A program made the position numbers and the translations under genes. A DNA stretch of 18,808 nt from QQUD01 sp039029915. GTDB lineage: Bacteria; Chloroflexota; Anaerolineae; Promineifilales; Promineifilaceae. Positions 1 through 6,960 of this stretch are shown piece by piece (the first letter of the stretch is position 1; each line of letters starts with the position of its first letter). The notes beneath the pieces were generated by a model. The model worked only from the letters and a program-made list of their open reading frames with translations, had not been told where the DNA came from and made no database searches. The DNA is taken from NCBI GenBank assembly GCA_039029915.1, contig JBCCFD010000105.1, forward strand, positions 1 through 18,808, in the 5' to 3' direction.

Positions 1-798
1 GATTTTCTTTTCCGAAACGGTTTCTTCCGCGTCTTTTTCGGCATCCGTTAGCTTATCGGTTGCTTCTTCTCGATTGAGTTGAGCCATTGCCTGCCCGACT
101 AAGCCGCGTCGTCGCTTTAAGTACCGTCGCGTAATCTCTTCTTTTTGGGGATGCACTGCCAGCCAGTTACCCCCTTTGGCGAGCAGTTTTTCTACCTCAT
201 GCTCACCTACCCAGTAATGCTTTTCATCATCCAAAACGGGGATCAGCACGTAAAGATGGGAGAGCAATTCTGAAAGTTTGATAGTGTGTCTTAGCTCAAC
301 AGTAAAAATCTTGCTGTTGCCCCATTCAGGAAATTTGGGGTCAAGCGGATGCTGTTCTGCAATTAAGGTATACCCCAGCGGCTCAAACAGATCCCGCAGA
401 AACGCTTCCCCACCGCGACACGGTAAGGCGCCAATTTTAGCAGTCAGCGGTATGGCGGTTTTGACTAATTCTGGTTTGTCCTTGCAACGGCCGTTTAAGG
501 CTGTCCGAAACACGTCAGCAATGGCTACGCTCAAAAAGGAGGAAGCCACATACGGCCGATTATTGACGTATTGCTGAAGTGAAAAACCAGCTTGGCGTTT
601 ACCCCCGCGCCGAACCAGCTTGATGGAGTCGATTTCCAGGAGTAAAACGGCCGTGCATTTTTCGGCCGTGGCCTCGGCATAAAATACGTGCGCCGTGCCA
701 AAATTTTGCTTAAACACTTGAGCCTTGGCCGGATGCTTGGCAAGTAAGTATCCCAGATCGGTTGCGGGGTTGTGGGTGGTTGTTATGGTTAGAATCAT
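1..798 (-). CDS. hen1: Hen1, 3'-terminal RNA ribose 2'-O-methyltransferase (5' part, cut by window edge)
   Basis: The reading frame is open for 266 codons from ATG at 798 to the window edge and has no stop. The residues match what I know of bacterial Hen1: an N-terminal MILTITTTHNPATDLGYLL stretch, then QYVNNRPYVASSFLSVAIADVF (split here at about residues 76-97), a Cys-Arg-Gly-Gly motif (about 121-124), FPEWGNS (about 151-157), LLSHLYVLIPVLDDEKHYWV (about 174-193) and RRYLKRRR near 218-225. Hen1 methylates the 2'-OH of the 3' end of a cleaved RNA before Pnkp reseals it. The N-terminal domain seen here is the part known to activate the Pnkp ligase. The SAM-binding methyltransferase domain should follow beyond base 1, after the acidic/lysine-rich linker at about residues 245-266. 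A pnkp gene would be expected next on the same strand, but it lies outside the window. No good Shine-Dalgarno precedes the start. Confidence 0.93.
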   Translation of the reverse strand, partial: MILTITTTHNPATDLGYLLAKHPAKAQVFKQNFGTAHVFYAEATAEKCTAVLLLEIDSIKLVRRGGKRQAGFSLQQYVNNRPYVASSFLSVAIADVFRTALNGRCKDKPELVKTAIPLTAKIGALPCRGGEAFLRDLFEPLGYTLIAEQHPLDPKFPEWGNSKIFTVELRHTIKLSELLSHLYVLIPVLDDEKHYWVGEHEVEKLLAKGGNWLAVHPQKEEITRRYLKRRRGLVGQAMAQLNREEATDKLTDAEKDAEETVSEKKI

Positions 799-934
799 AG
801 TTAATTTTTGTAAAAATCTAGAGCTAGAGTGTAGAGGGAGGCATATGAAAAAGAAATTTGTCCACCTCGCCATAAAAAGTCAGCTCGATTTATCCACTTA
901 GGTTCATTATTTGTAGTTTTCATAACCCCTAAAC

Positions 935-973
935 AAAAAAAATCTGGTTCTTGTGACAGAAACCAGATTTTTT
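935..973 (-). terminator. Rho-independent terminator downstream of proA
   Basis: An inverted repeat pairs AAAAATCTGGTT with AACCAGATTTTT around a short loop. Read on the minus strand it ends in a run of eight T. It lies 25 bases beyond the proA stop, so it closes the proBA unit. The T run on the plus strand means it could also act in the other direction. Confidence 0.85.
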
Positions 974-997
974 GAAATAACTTAAACGAAATTCTGG

Positions 998-2260
998 TTA
1001 CGGCCGTATATGCCCATCGCCAATGCCTACCCATTTGTAGGTCGTCAGCTCTTCTAGCCCCATTGGGCCACGGGCGTGTAATTTCTGCGTACTGACAGCT
1101 ACTTCGGCACCAAGACCAAACTGCCCACCGTCATTAAAACGGGTGCTGGCATTGACAAACACGGCTGATGAGTTTACCTCATTCAAAAATTTAGTAGCGC
1201 TGTTAAAATCATTCGTCACAATGCTGTCGCTGTGGTCCATGCTATTTTCATGAATGTGCGTAATGGCATCATCAAGCGCCATCACCTTTACACCCATGAT
1301 TAACCCCATCCACTCCGTTGAAAAATCATTTGGACCTGCTTCAACCACTTTTGCGCCGTGACCGTTGCGGCTCAAAATTTCGTAGGCTGAGTCGGCCGGA
1401 CGCAGCTCAACATTGTTCTCGGCCATCCGCTGGGCCATCTGTGGCAAAAACGATTCGGCAACGGTTGGATGCACCAAAACCGTATCGAGCGCATTACAAA
1501 CGCTGGGGCGCTGAACTTTGGCGTTTTCTATAATATCAAGCGCTTTATCAAAGTCAGCGCTTTCATCAACATAGACATGGCAAATGCCGATGCCTCCTGT
1601 AATGACCGGAATCGTACTCTGCTCACGACAAAGACGATGCAAACCTGCCCCACCACGCGGAATGAGCATATCGATATATTCATCCAAACGCATCATCTGG
1701 GACACCAACGCTCGGTCAGGGTTGTCGATATATTGAATAGCAGCCTGAGGCAAACCCACTTTTTCCATTGCGGCTTGAATGACGTTGACCAAGGCCAGGT
1801 TACTGTTGATCGTTTCACTACCGCCGCGCATGATGGCCGCATTGCCCGTTTTGAGGCAGAGAGTGGCGATATCAATCGTTACATTAGGGCGAGCTTCATA
1901 AATTACACCAATCACACCCACCGGAATACGACGACGGCTTAACTTCATCCCATTGGGCAACATGCGGGCATCAAATTCACTGCCAACCGGGTCGGGCAAT
2001 GTGGCGACTTTGCGTGAATCAGCTGCCAAGGCGGCAATTCGCTTCTCGGTCAGAAGCAAGCGATCCAACAAAGCATCAGATAATCCTTTTGCACGACCCG
2101 CTTCAATATCGATTGCGTTTTGGGCCAACACGGTGGCTGCTTGAGCTTCTAGCTCATCTGCAATGGCATGAAGTGCAATATTTTTCTGTTCTGTTGTCAA
2201 TGTGGCGAGGGCTCGGCTCGCGGCTCGGCCAGCTTTACCCATTGCGATTAAGTCTGTCAT
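998..2260 (-). CDS. proA: Gamma-glutamyl phosphate reductase (ProA)
   Basis: ProA reduces gamma-glutamyl phosphate to glutamate-5-semialdehyde with NADPH, the second step of proline synthesis in the cytoplasm. The 420-residue length is normal for the family. Visible hallmarks are YEARPNVTID (121-130), GGSE (146-149), PRGGAGLH (201-208), the catalytic cysteine C255 in RPSVCNALDT, and the C-terminal block STRFNDGGQFGLGAEVAVST (372-391) followed by KLHARGPMGLEELTTYKW. The ATG at 2260 has a Shine-Dalgarno-like CGGAGA about 7 bases upstream. It lies 130 bases downstream of proB on the same strand, with a terminator behind it, so the two genes form a proBA operon. The TAA stop at 998-1000 shares its last base with a copy of the iterated ACGGCCGT palindrome. 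Confidence 0.97.
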   Translation of the reverse strand: MTDLIAMGKAGRAASRALATLTTEQKNIALHAIADELEAQAATVLAQNAIDIEAGRAKGLSDALLDRLLLTEKRIAALAADSRKVATLPDPVGSEFDARMLPNGMKLSRRRIPVGVIGVIYEARPNVTIDIATLCLKTGNAAIMRGGSETINSNLALVNVIQAAMEKVGLPQAAIQYIDNPDRALVSQMMRLDEYIDMLIPRGGAGLHRLCREQSTIPVITGGIGICHVYVDESADFDKALDIIENAKVQRPSVCNALDTVLVHPTVAESFLPQMAQRMAENNVELRPADSAYEILSRNGHGAKVVEAGPNDFSTEWMGLIMGVKVMALDDAITHIHENSMDHSDSIVTNDFNSATKFLNEVNSSAVFVNASTRFNDGGQFGLGAEVAVSTQKLHARGPMGLEELTTYKWVGIGDGHIRP

Positions 2261-2390
2261 TCTGTTTCTCCGTAAAGCATTTCAGCAATTCAGCTTGTTA
2301 GCATCTCAGCTTACCAGAAGAGGGTTTGAAAAAGCAAGAATAGGTTCCTAAATGCCACCCTCAAGCGCTAATTTCGTTATCCCGACGTTA

Positions 2391-3491
2391 CTAAATCAGA
2401 ATCATATCGTTTCGGTGCACGGCTACCGGACCATAAGCATAACCTAAACGAGATTCAATGTCATCAGATTGTAAGCCAACAATTTGGGTCATGGCATCGC
2501 TTGAATAGCGGGCAATCCCTTTGGCCAATTCTTTCCCATTTTGATCTTGAATGTAGATGGTGTCACCCCGTTGAAAAGAGCCAATAACTTGAGTAATGCC
2601 TGCAGGCAAAAGAGAACGGCCGTTTTCACACAGGGCTGTCACCGCTCCACCATCAACTATAATTCGTCCCGTTGGTTTTGATCCAGCTAAAATCCACTTC
2701 TTGTGGTTATCTACAGGCTGTTCAATTCGTGGAAACAGCGTGCCGACTGACTCACCGCGGCAAACCTTTTCAATGATGTTTGGTTCATGCCCATCAGCAA
2801 TAACCACATCGGCGCCTGATCGGCGGGCAATATCCGCCGCCTGTAGCTTTGTGGCCATGCCCCCCACACCGAGACCAGATACGCTCCCTCCGGCTAAAGC
2901 TTTGAGGTCATCATCTATGGCCTGTACCTCAGAGATAAGCTTCGCATTTGGGTTAGAGCGCGGATCGGCCGTGTAAAGTCCTTTTTGATCGGTTAATAAA
3001 ATGAGCAAATCAGCCCCAGCCAGAGTTGATACCAAAGCTGAGAGATTATCATTATCACCCACTTTGATTTCTTCAACGGCTACGGCGTCATTTTCGTTAA
3101 TAATGGGCACAATACGGAACTCCAACAGCTTACGCAGGGTGTCGCGGGCATTTAGGTAACGGCTGCGGTGATTCACATCAAAGCGTGTTAGCAATATTTG
3201 CCCCACGTGAATACCATAAATTTCAAAATATCGTTCCCACATCTGCATGAGACGGCTTTGACCGACGGCGGCCAGCATTTGCTTATTGTTGACTGTGTTG
3301 GGGATGTTAGGGAAGCCAAGCCGATGTCGTCCTACGGCGATCGCACCTGAGGTGCATACAACCACATCTCGCCCCTGCTGGTATTGCTCAGCGCATTGAC
3401 GGACTAAATCAACCATATGGGGATGATCAAGCTGAGGAGAGCCGCTTGTCAGCACGCTTGTGCCAAATTTTACAACGATTCGTTTGTACAT
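2391..3491 (-). CDS. proB: Glutamate 5-kinase (ProB) with C-terminal PUA domain
   Basis: ProB phosphorylates the gamma-carboxyl of glutamate with ATP, the committed and usually proline-inhibited step of proline synthesis. The amino-acid kinase domain covers about residues 1-255. It shows YKRIVVKFGTSVL at the N-terminus, an NENDAV motif near 140, GDNDNLSALV near 152 and LLTDQKGLYTADPR near 170. A PUA domain fills the C-terminal 85 or so residues, from about residue 280. I chose ATG 3491 (366 residues) because the family homology begins there. The frame stays open upstream to ATG 3575 and TTG 3581, and an AAAGG lies before 3575. A 28-30 residue N-terminal extension is therefore possible, but it has no family similarity that I recognise and it contains a copy of ACGGCCGT. 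The gene is first in the proBA operon. Confidence 0.96.
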   Translation of the reverse strand: MYKRIVVKFGTSVLTSGSPQLDHPHMVDLVRQCAEQYQQGRDVVVCTSGAIAVGRHRLGFPNIPNTVNNKQMLAAVGQSRLMQMWERYFEIYGIHVGQILLTRFDVNHRSRYLNARDTLRKLLEFRIVPIINENDAVAVEEIKVGDNDNLSALVSTLAGADLLILLTDQKGLYTADPRSNPNAKLISEVQAIDDDLKALAGGSVSGLGVGGMATKLQAADIARRSGADVVIADGHEPNIIEKVCRGESVGTLFPRIEQPVDNHKKWILAGSKPTGRIIVDGGAVTALCENGRSLLPAGITQVIGSFQRGDTIYIQDQNGKELAKGIARYSSDAMTQIVGLQSDDIESRLGYAYGPVAVHRNDMILI

Positions 3492-3661
3492 ATTTTCTCG
3501 GATTGTAGACCGTTTTGTGGCAATATTGTTAGTGGAAACGGCCGTTTCTTCACAGTATAATTCACTACTTTTCATGTCCAAAACCTTTACCCTAATTCAG
3601 CAAGCCTTCACAACATGACTTTAGGGGCAGTTTCTTACGCTGATGGTTTCATTTTTAGGTT

Positions 3662-3725
3662 ATTGGTATATTAGAGTACTAGTGTATTTTTTACTCAGAC
3701 AATATCAATATATCAATATACCAAT
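3662..3725. promoter_or_regulatory. 11-bp inverted repeat in the divergent proB/fba intergenic region
   Basis: ATTGGTATATT at 3662-3672 is perfectly repeated in inverted form as AATATACCAAT at 3715-3725, with 42 bases between the arms. Just inside the right arm lies a short tandem repeat, ATATCAAT twice (3702-3717). The element sits midway between two divergent genes. It could be a shared operator or a cruciform-like site. The arms are AT-rich, so part of the match may be composition. Confidence 0.4.
3681..3708 (-). promoter_or_regulatory. proB: Possible sigma-70-type promoter for proB
   Basis: On the minus strand TTGATA (3703-3708) is followed by a 16-base spacer and TACACT (3681-3686). The -35 is one mismatch from consensus and the -10 is two. 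It lies about 190 bases before the chosen proB start. It falls inside the inverted repeat at 3662-3725, so a protein bound there would block it. This is a prediction from sequence only. Confidence 0.3.
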
Positions 3726-3766
3726 CAGCATTTTTCCAAAAATTAAAGCAGTCTTCAGGAGGCTCT

Positions 3767-4840
3767 ATGTCACTTAGCCATCTTCCAGCTGGCGTCATCA
3801 CCGGCGACCAAGTTACCGAGGTTTTTCAAGAAGCTAAAGAGAATCAATATGCCCTTCCAGCCGCAAACGTGGTTGGTACCAACACGGTCAACAGTGTTTT
3901 GGAAACCGCTCGTGATGTCAACTCACCCGTCATTTTGCAATTCTCAAACGGGGGCGCAAGCTTCTTTGCTGGCAAAGGAATGAGCAATGAGAATCAACAG
4001 GCCGCTGTGGTCGGGGCTGTATCTGGCGCTCATCATGTGCACCAGGTCGCCGCCAAATACGGCACGAGCGTTATTTTGCACACCGATCATTGCGCCAAGA
4101 AACTGCTGCCTTGGGTTGATGGCATGCTTGATGCCGGCGAACAGTTTTATGCAGCTCACGGCATTCCACTTTACAGTTCACACATGCTCGATTTATCAGA
4201 AGAGCCAATTGAAGAAAATATTGAAATTTGTAAACGCTACCTCGAACGGATGAGCAAAATGGGGATGAGCCTCGAAATTGAGTTAGGTATTACCGGTGGC
4301 GAAGAAGATGGTGTTGATAATACCGATGTTGATGCAGCCCGCTTATACACTCAACCAGAAGAAGTGGCTTATGCCTACGAAGAGCTTATGAAAGTGAGCG
4401 ATAAGTTCACCGTTGCCGCTGCCTTTGGCAATGTGCATGGCGTTTACAAACCGGGAAACGTTGAGCTCAAACCGGTGATTCTTCACAATTCACAAAAATA
4501 TATTGAAGAAAAATTCAATACCGGCCCTAAGCCTGTTAACTTTGTATTCCACGGTGGCTCTGGTTCTACACCAGAAGAGATTGCTGAAGCGCTCTCATAT
4601 GGCGCCATAAAAATGAACATCGACACTGATTTGCAGTGGGCATTTTGGAACGGCATTCGTGGCTACGAAGCTGAAAAACATGATTACCTTCAAGGCCAAA
4701 TTGGCAACCCAGAAGGAGATGATCAACCCAACAAGAAAGTATATGATCCCCGCAAATGGCTGCGCGTGGCTGAGCAATCTTTCCAAGTCCGTCTCAAGCA
4801 AGCATTTGAAGAACTTAACTGCATAAATCGACTCGCCTAA
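3767..4840 (+). CDS. fba: Class II fructose-1,6-bisphosphate aldolase
   Basis: This zinc enzyme cleaves fructose-1,6-bisphosphate to dihydroxyacetone phosphate and glyceraldehyde 3-phosphate, and runs the reverse reaction in gluconeogenesis. The 357 residues align along their length with what I know of E. coli FbaA (359 residues, class IIA). Catalytic and metal residues are all present: D107 and H108 in ILHTDHCAKK, E172 in LEIELG, H224 in GNVHGVYKPGN, H262 in FVFHGGSGS and N284 in KMNIDTD. The C-terminal motif GQIGNPEGDDQPNKK is also typical. ATG 3767 has a perfect AGGAGG about 6 bases upstream. The gene appears to be transcribed alone: it diverges from proB and a terminator-like hairpin follows. 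Expression is probably high, given the strong ribosome site. Confidence 0.97.
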   Translation: MSLSHLPAGVITGDQVTEVFQEAKENQYALPAANVVGTNTVNSVLETARDVNSPVILQFSNGGASFFAGKGMSNENQQAAVVGAVSGAHHVHQVAAKYGTSVILHTDHCAKKLLPWVDGMLDAGEQFYAAHGIPLYSSHMLDLSEEPIEENIEICKRYLERMSKMGMSLEIELGITGGEEDGVDNTDVDAARLYTQPEEVAYAYEELMKVSDKFTVAAAFGNVHGVYKPGNVELKPVILHNSQKYIEEKFNTGPKPVNFVFHGGSGSTPEEIAEALSYGAIKMNIDTDLQWAFWNGIRGYEAEKHDYLQGQIGNPEGDDQPNKKVYDPRKWLRVAEQSFQVRLKQAFEELNCINRLA

Positions 4841-4843
4841 GAT

Positions 4844-4875
4844 AAGAAAAGAAAGTTCGGTTTTCTTTTCTTTTT
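4844..4875 (+). terminator. Probable terminator after fba
   Basis: A hairpin begins 4 bases past the fba stop. The arms AAGAAAAGAAA and TTTCTTTTCTT pair perfectly around a GTTCGGT loop and are followed by more T. The stem has few GC pairs, so read-through into the next gene is possible. Confidence 0.6.
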
Positions 4876-4891
4876 CAAATTATTCCGAAGG

Positions 4892-4921
4892 GTGAGCCAA
4901 TCTTAAATATTATTGGCTCAC
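4892..4921. promoter_or_regulatory. Perfect 10-bp inverted repeat upstream of R2lox
   Basis: GTGAGCCAAT (4892-4901) and ATTGGCTCAC (4912-4921) are perfect inverted copies around a 10-base AT-rich loop. The element sits 30 bases before the R2lox start codon. Only three T follow it, so it is a weak terminator candidate. It could instead be a regulator-binding palindrome or a leader hairpin for the R2lox operon. Confidence 0.5.
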
Positions 4922-4951
4922 TTTCGGCCCCAACTTATGATCCGAGAAACG

Positions 4952-5836
4952 ATGATCACCACAACGCGAGGGCTTGACCGAAAGGCTCCCCCTCTCCGTT
5001 TATTTGAAAAAGCCAAAAAATTTGGTATTTGGAATCCTTCAGAATTAGATTTCTCTCAAGATATTATCGATTGGCAAAATCTAGGAGGGGAGGAGCGAGA
5101 GCTTCTGCTGCGATTAACAGCATTATTTCAAGCTGGCGAGGAAGCCGTCACGCTTGACTTACTGCCCTTAATTATGGCTATCGCCAAAGAGGGTCGCTTA
5201 GAAGAAGAAATGTTTTTAACCACATTTCTTTTTGAAGAAGCTAAACATACCGACTTTTTTAATCGCTTTCTGGTTGAAATTGCTCAAAATTCCGGCGGTA
5301 TTTCCCACTTTCACTCTGACAACTATAAACTGCTATTTTACCAAGCACTGCCGGAGGCTTTACAAGCGCTTGAAACAGATTCCTCTCCAGCCGCCCAAGT
5401 TCGTGCCTCGGTTACTTACAACATGATTGTCGAGGGCGTGATGGCAGAAACGGGCTATTATGCTTACTTCAATGTACTCGATCAAAATGAGATTATGCCC
5501 GGCGTCCGAAAAGGGATTTATTTACTGAAACAAGATGAATCAAGGCATATTGCGTATGGTATCTACTTATTGTCCCGGCTTATTTCTGAGGATGCCAGCC
5601 TGTGGGAAGTGGCTCAGAATACGATGAATCAACTCCTACCGCTTGGCTTGGGTATTATTAGTGATGTCTTTTCAGCTTATGATCCGATGCCGTTTGGGCT
5701 AAAAGAGACTGATTTTTCTAACTATGCGGTTAGCCAATTTTCAAAACGACTAACGCGCGTCGAAAAAGCTAGAGGAACGGTTCTCGAAGACATTAATCGG
5801 GTCACCCATAAAATTATTGAAAATAACGATGGATAA
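4952..5836 (+). CDS. R2-like ligand-binding oxidase (R2lox), Mn/Fe ferritin-like protein
   Basis: R2lox proteins share the fold of the ribonucleotide reductase R2 subunit. They carry a Mn/Fe cofactor, bind a long-chain fatty-acid-like ligand and form a Val-Tyr ether cross-link by oxygen activation; their natural substrate is not known. With ATG 4952 the protein has 294 residues. The six metal ligands are E63 (in GEEAVT), E96 and H99 (FEEAKHT), E161 (NMIVEG), and E196 and H199 (QDESRHIAYG). The cross-link pair is V66 and Y156 (RASVTYN). All are offset by exactly 6 from the numbering I recall for Geobacillus kaustophilus R2loxI (E69, V72, E102, H105, Y162, E167, E202, H205). ATG 4937 and TTG 4913 are in frame upstream; 4952 is preferred because GAGA precedes it and the homology starts close by. 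The stop overlaps the next gene's start. Confidence 0.93.
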   Translation: MITTTRGLDRKAPPLRLFEKAKKFGIWNPSELDFSQDIIDWQNLGGEERELLLRLTALFQAGEEAVTLDLLPLIMAIAKEGRLEEEMFLTTFLFEEAKHTDFFNRFLVEIAQNSGGISHFHSDNYKLLFYQALPEALQALETDSSPAAQVRASVTYNMIVEGVMAETGYYAYFNVLDQNEIMPGVRKGIYLLKQDESRHIAYGIYLLSRLISEDASLWEVAQNTMNQLLPLGLGIISDVFSAYDPMPFGLKETDFSNYAVSQFSKRLTRVEKARGTVLEDINRVTHKIIENNDG

Positions 5837-6443
5837 TCCTAAACCAACTCGCTCTACTGGCTCGCGCTGGTTCATTTTATTTGGCAGTTTTTTTGTCTTA
5901 ATTGCATTAGTTGCAATCAGGGCCACTGCTGATGATGAACCAGTTACGGCCGTTATTATTGGCATCGTATTTGGACTTACAGGGCTGTTTTTTGCCATTG
6001 CGGGTATTCGCCAATGGTACACGCGCTACCGCGTTGGCAAGCCAGAAGTACAGATTTCTAAACAAACGGCCGTATTAGGCGATAACATCTCGATCAGCTT
6101 CCACAATACATTTAATCGTGAAGTCAACGTCGAAACTTTTTCCATAAAGCTGATTTTTAAAGAGACCGCCACCTATCAACAGGGAACAAATACAAAGACA
6201 GTGCACCACGAAGAGATTATTGACGAGTACAACACGGTGGGGCAGCGATTTTCTGCTGGCAGTTTTCTAAGTGAGTCACATGAATTCACCCTACCGCGTG
6301 ATGCCATGCACTCTGTTGACGTCCGCAGAAATCAACTTAAGTGGTTTATCCGTTTTGAAATGGACATTCCAAGAATGATGAATTTTCAGGACGATTATGA
6401 AATCACCGTCTTGCCTGAGCTAACATCAAGGGAGTGGGATTAG
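5829..6443 (+). CDS. Membrane-anchored protein with arrestin/Spo0M-like beta domain
   Basis: I do not recognise a named family with certainty. The 204-residue product has two hydrophobic helices (about 14-30 and 40-60) with a short acidic turn between them. A predicted beta-rich domain follows from about residue 70 to the end. Its pattern of alternating hydrophobic strands and its closing RFEMDIPR...DDYEITVLP resemble arrestin-type or Spo0M-like beta-sandwich folds. ATG 5829 overlaps the end of the R2lox gene by 8 bases, so the two are probably translationally coupled. The next gene begins one base after this stop and looks like a soluble version of the same fold. The protein is likely in the cytoplasmic membrane with the beta domain on one face; the side is not clear. 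Fold assignment is an inference. Confidence 0.75.
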   Translation: MDNPKPTRSTGSRWFILFGSFFVLIALVAIRATADDEPVTAVIIGIVFGLTGLFFAIAGIRQWYTRYRVGKPEVQISKQTAVLGDNISISFHNTFNREVNVETFSIKLIFKETATYQQGTNTKTVHHEEIIDEYNTVGQRFSAGSFLSESHEFTLPRDAMHSVDVRRNQLKWFIRFEMDIPRMMNFQDDYEITVLPELTSREWD

Positions 6444-6444
6444 C

Positions 6445-6861
6445 ATGAGTAAAGTTGATATTCAATTCCATCTTGAAGGTAAAGGCATTGAAGAGAAAGA
6501 CCCCAACAACCTTTTTTCTGCGCCGATTTATCGACCAAACACAGAAATTCGTGGCAATGTTTTGGTTTATCCAAATGAAGATTTACGTTGCCGAAAAGTT
6601 GTTGTCGAGGTTTTATGGCATACAGCAGGACGTGGCACTCGCTTTCAACAGAGCGTCATGGAAGAGGTGATCTCGGAAGGAAATTTAATGAGAGGAGTCC
6701 CCATCTCAGCTGATTTTTCCACCGTGTTACCACATGAGCCTTGGAGTTTTAACGGCCGTTATGTCAGCATTGTGTGGGGGGTTAAAGTCAAAGTTGATAT
6801 TCCCATGGGGCGTGATGTTGAACTGCAAAAGAATTTTATTCTAGCACCAGTTCGAGAATAG
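6445..6861 (+). CDS. Small soluble arrestin/Spo0M-like beta-sandwich protein
   Basis: The 138-residue product has no membrane segment or signal peptide. Its middle (about 35-60, EIRGNVLVYPNEDLRCRKVV onward) and its end (about 95-136: VLPHEPWSF, then WGVKVKVDIPMGRD) show the alternating strands and the Asp-Ile-Pro turn also seen in the preceding membrane-anchored protein. The pair may therefore have arisen by duplication or may fold together. The start ATG lies one base after the previous stop, with a GGGAG about 12 bases upstream inside the previous gene. It is the last gene of the R2lox unit; I see no clear terminator in the 99 bases before the convergent ATPase gene. Function is unknown. 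Confidence 0.75.
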   Translation: MSKVDIQFHLEGKGIEEKDPNNLFSAPIYRPNTEIRGNVLVYPNEDLRCRKVVVEVLWHTAGRGTRFQQSVMEEVISEGNLMRGVPISADFSTVLPHEPWSFNGRYVSIVWGVKVKVDIPMGRDVELQKNFILAPVRE

Positions 6862-6960
6862 AAGTTCGCAAAGCCTTTTGATATGTGGCCCACTTCCTGA
6901 ACTCCTTGAAGGTGCGCTACACTTGCTCGTCAACATATAAGTGGCGCCCTCGTAGGCTCC

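Noticed and set aside
278..743. Short ORFs on both strands inside the left 800 bases
   Set aside because: They are out-of-frame or antisense readings of hen1, whose own frame is open for 266 codons with strong family motifs.
845..901. An 18-codon ORF on the plus strand behind GGGAGG
   Set aside because: The ribosome site is only 3 bases from the ATG, the product has no recognisable feature, and it sits between a gene start and a terminator. Likely chance.
801..1034. Minus-strand ORF over the proA end and its terminator
   Set aside because: It overlaps the proA 3' end in another frame, translates the terminator hairpin and has no ribosome site.
1469..1942. 157-codon plus-strand ORF
   Set aside because: It is antisense to proA, which is complete and conserved across this stretch.
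3492..3581. N-terminal extension of ProB
   Set aside because: ProB homology starts at the ATG at 3491. The extra residues look unlike the family, though a better ribosome site before 3575 keeps the longer form possible.
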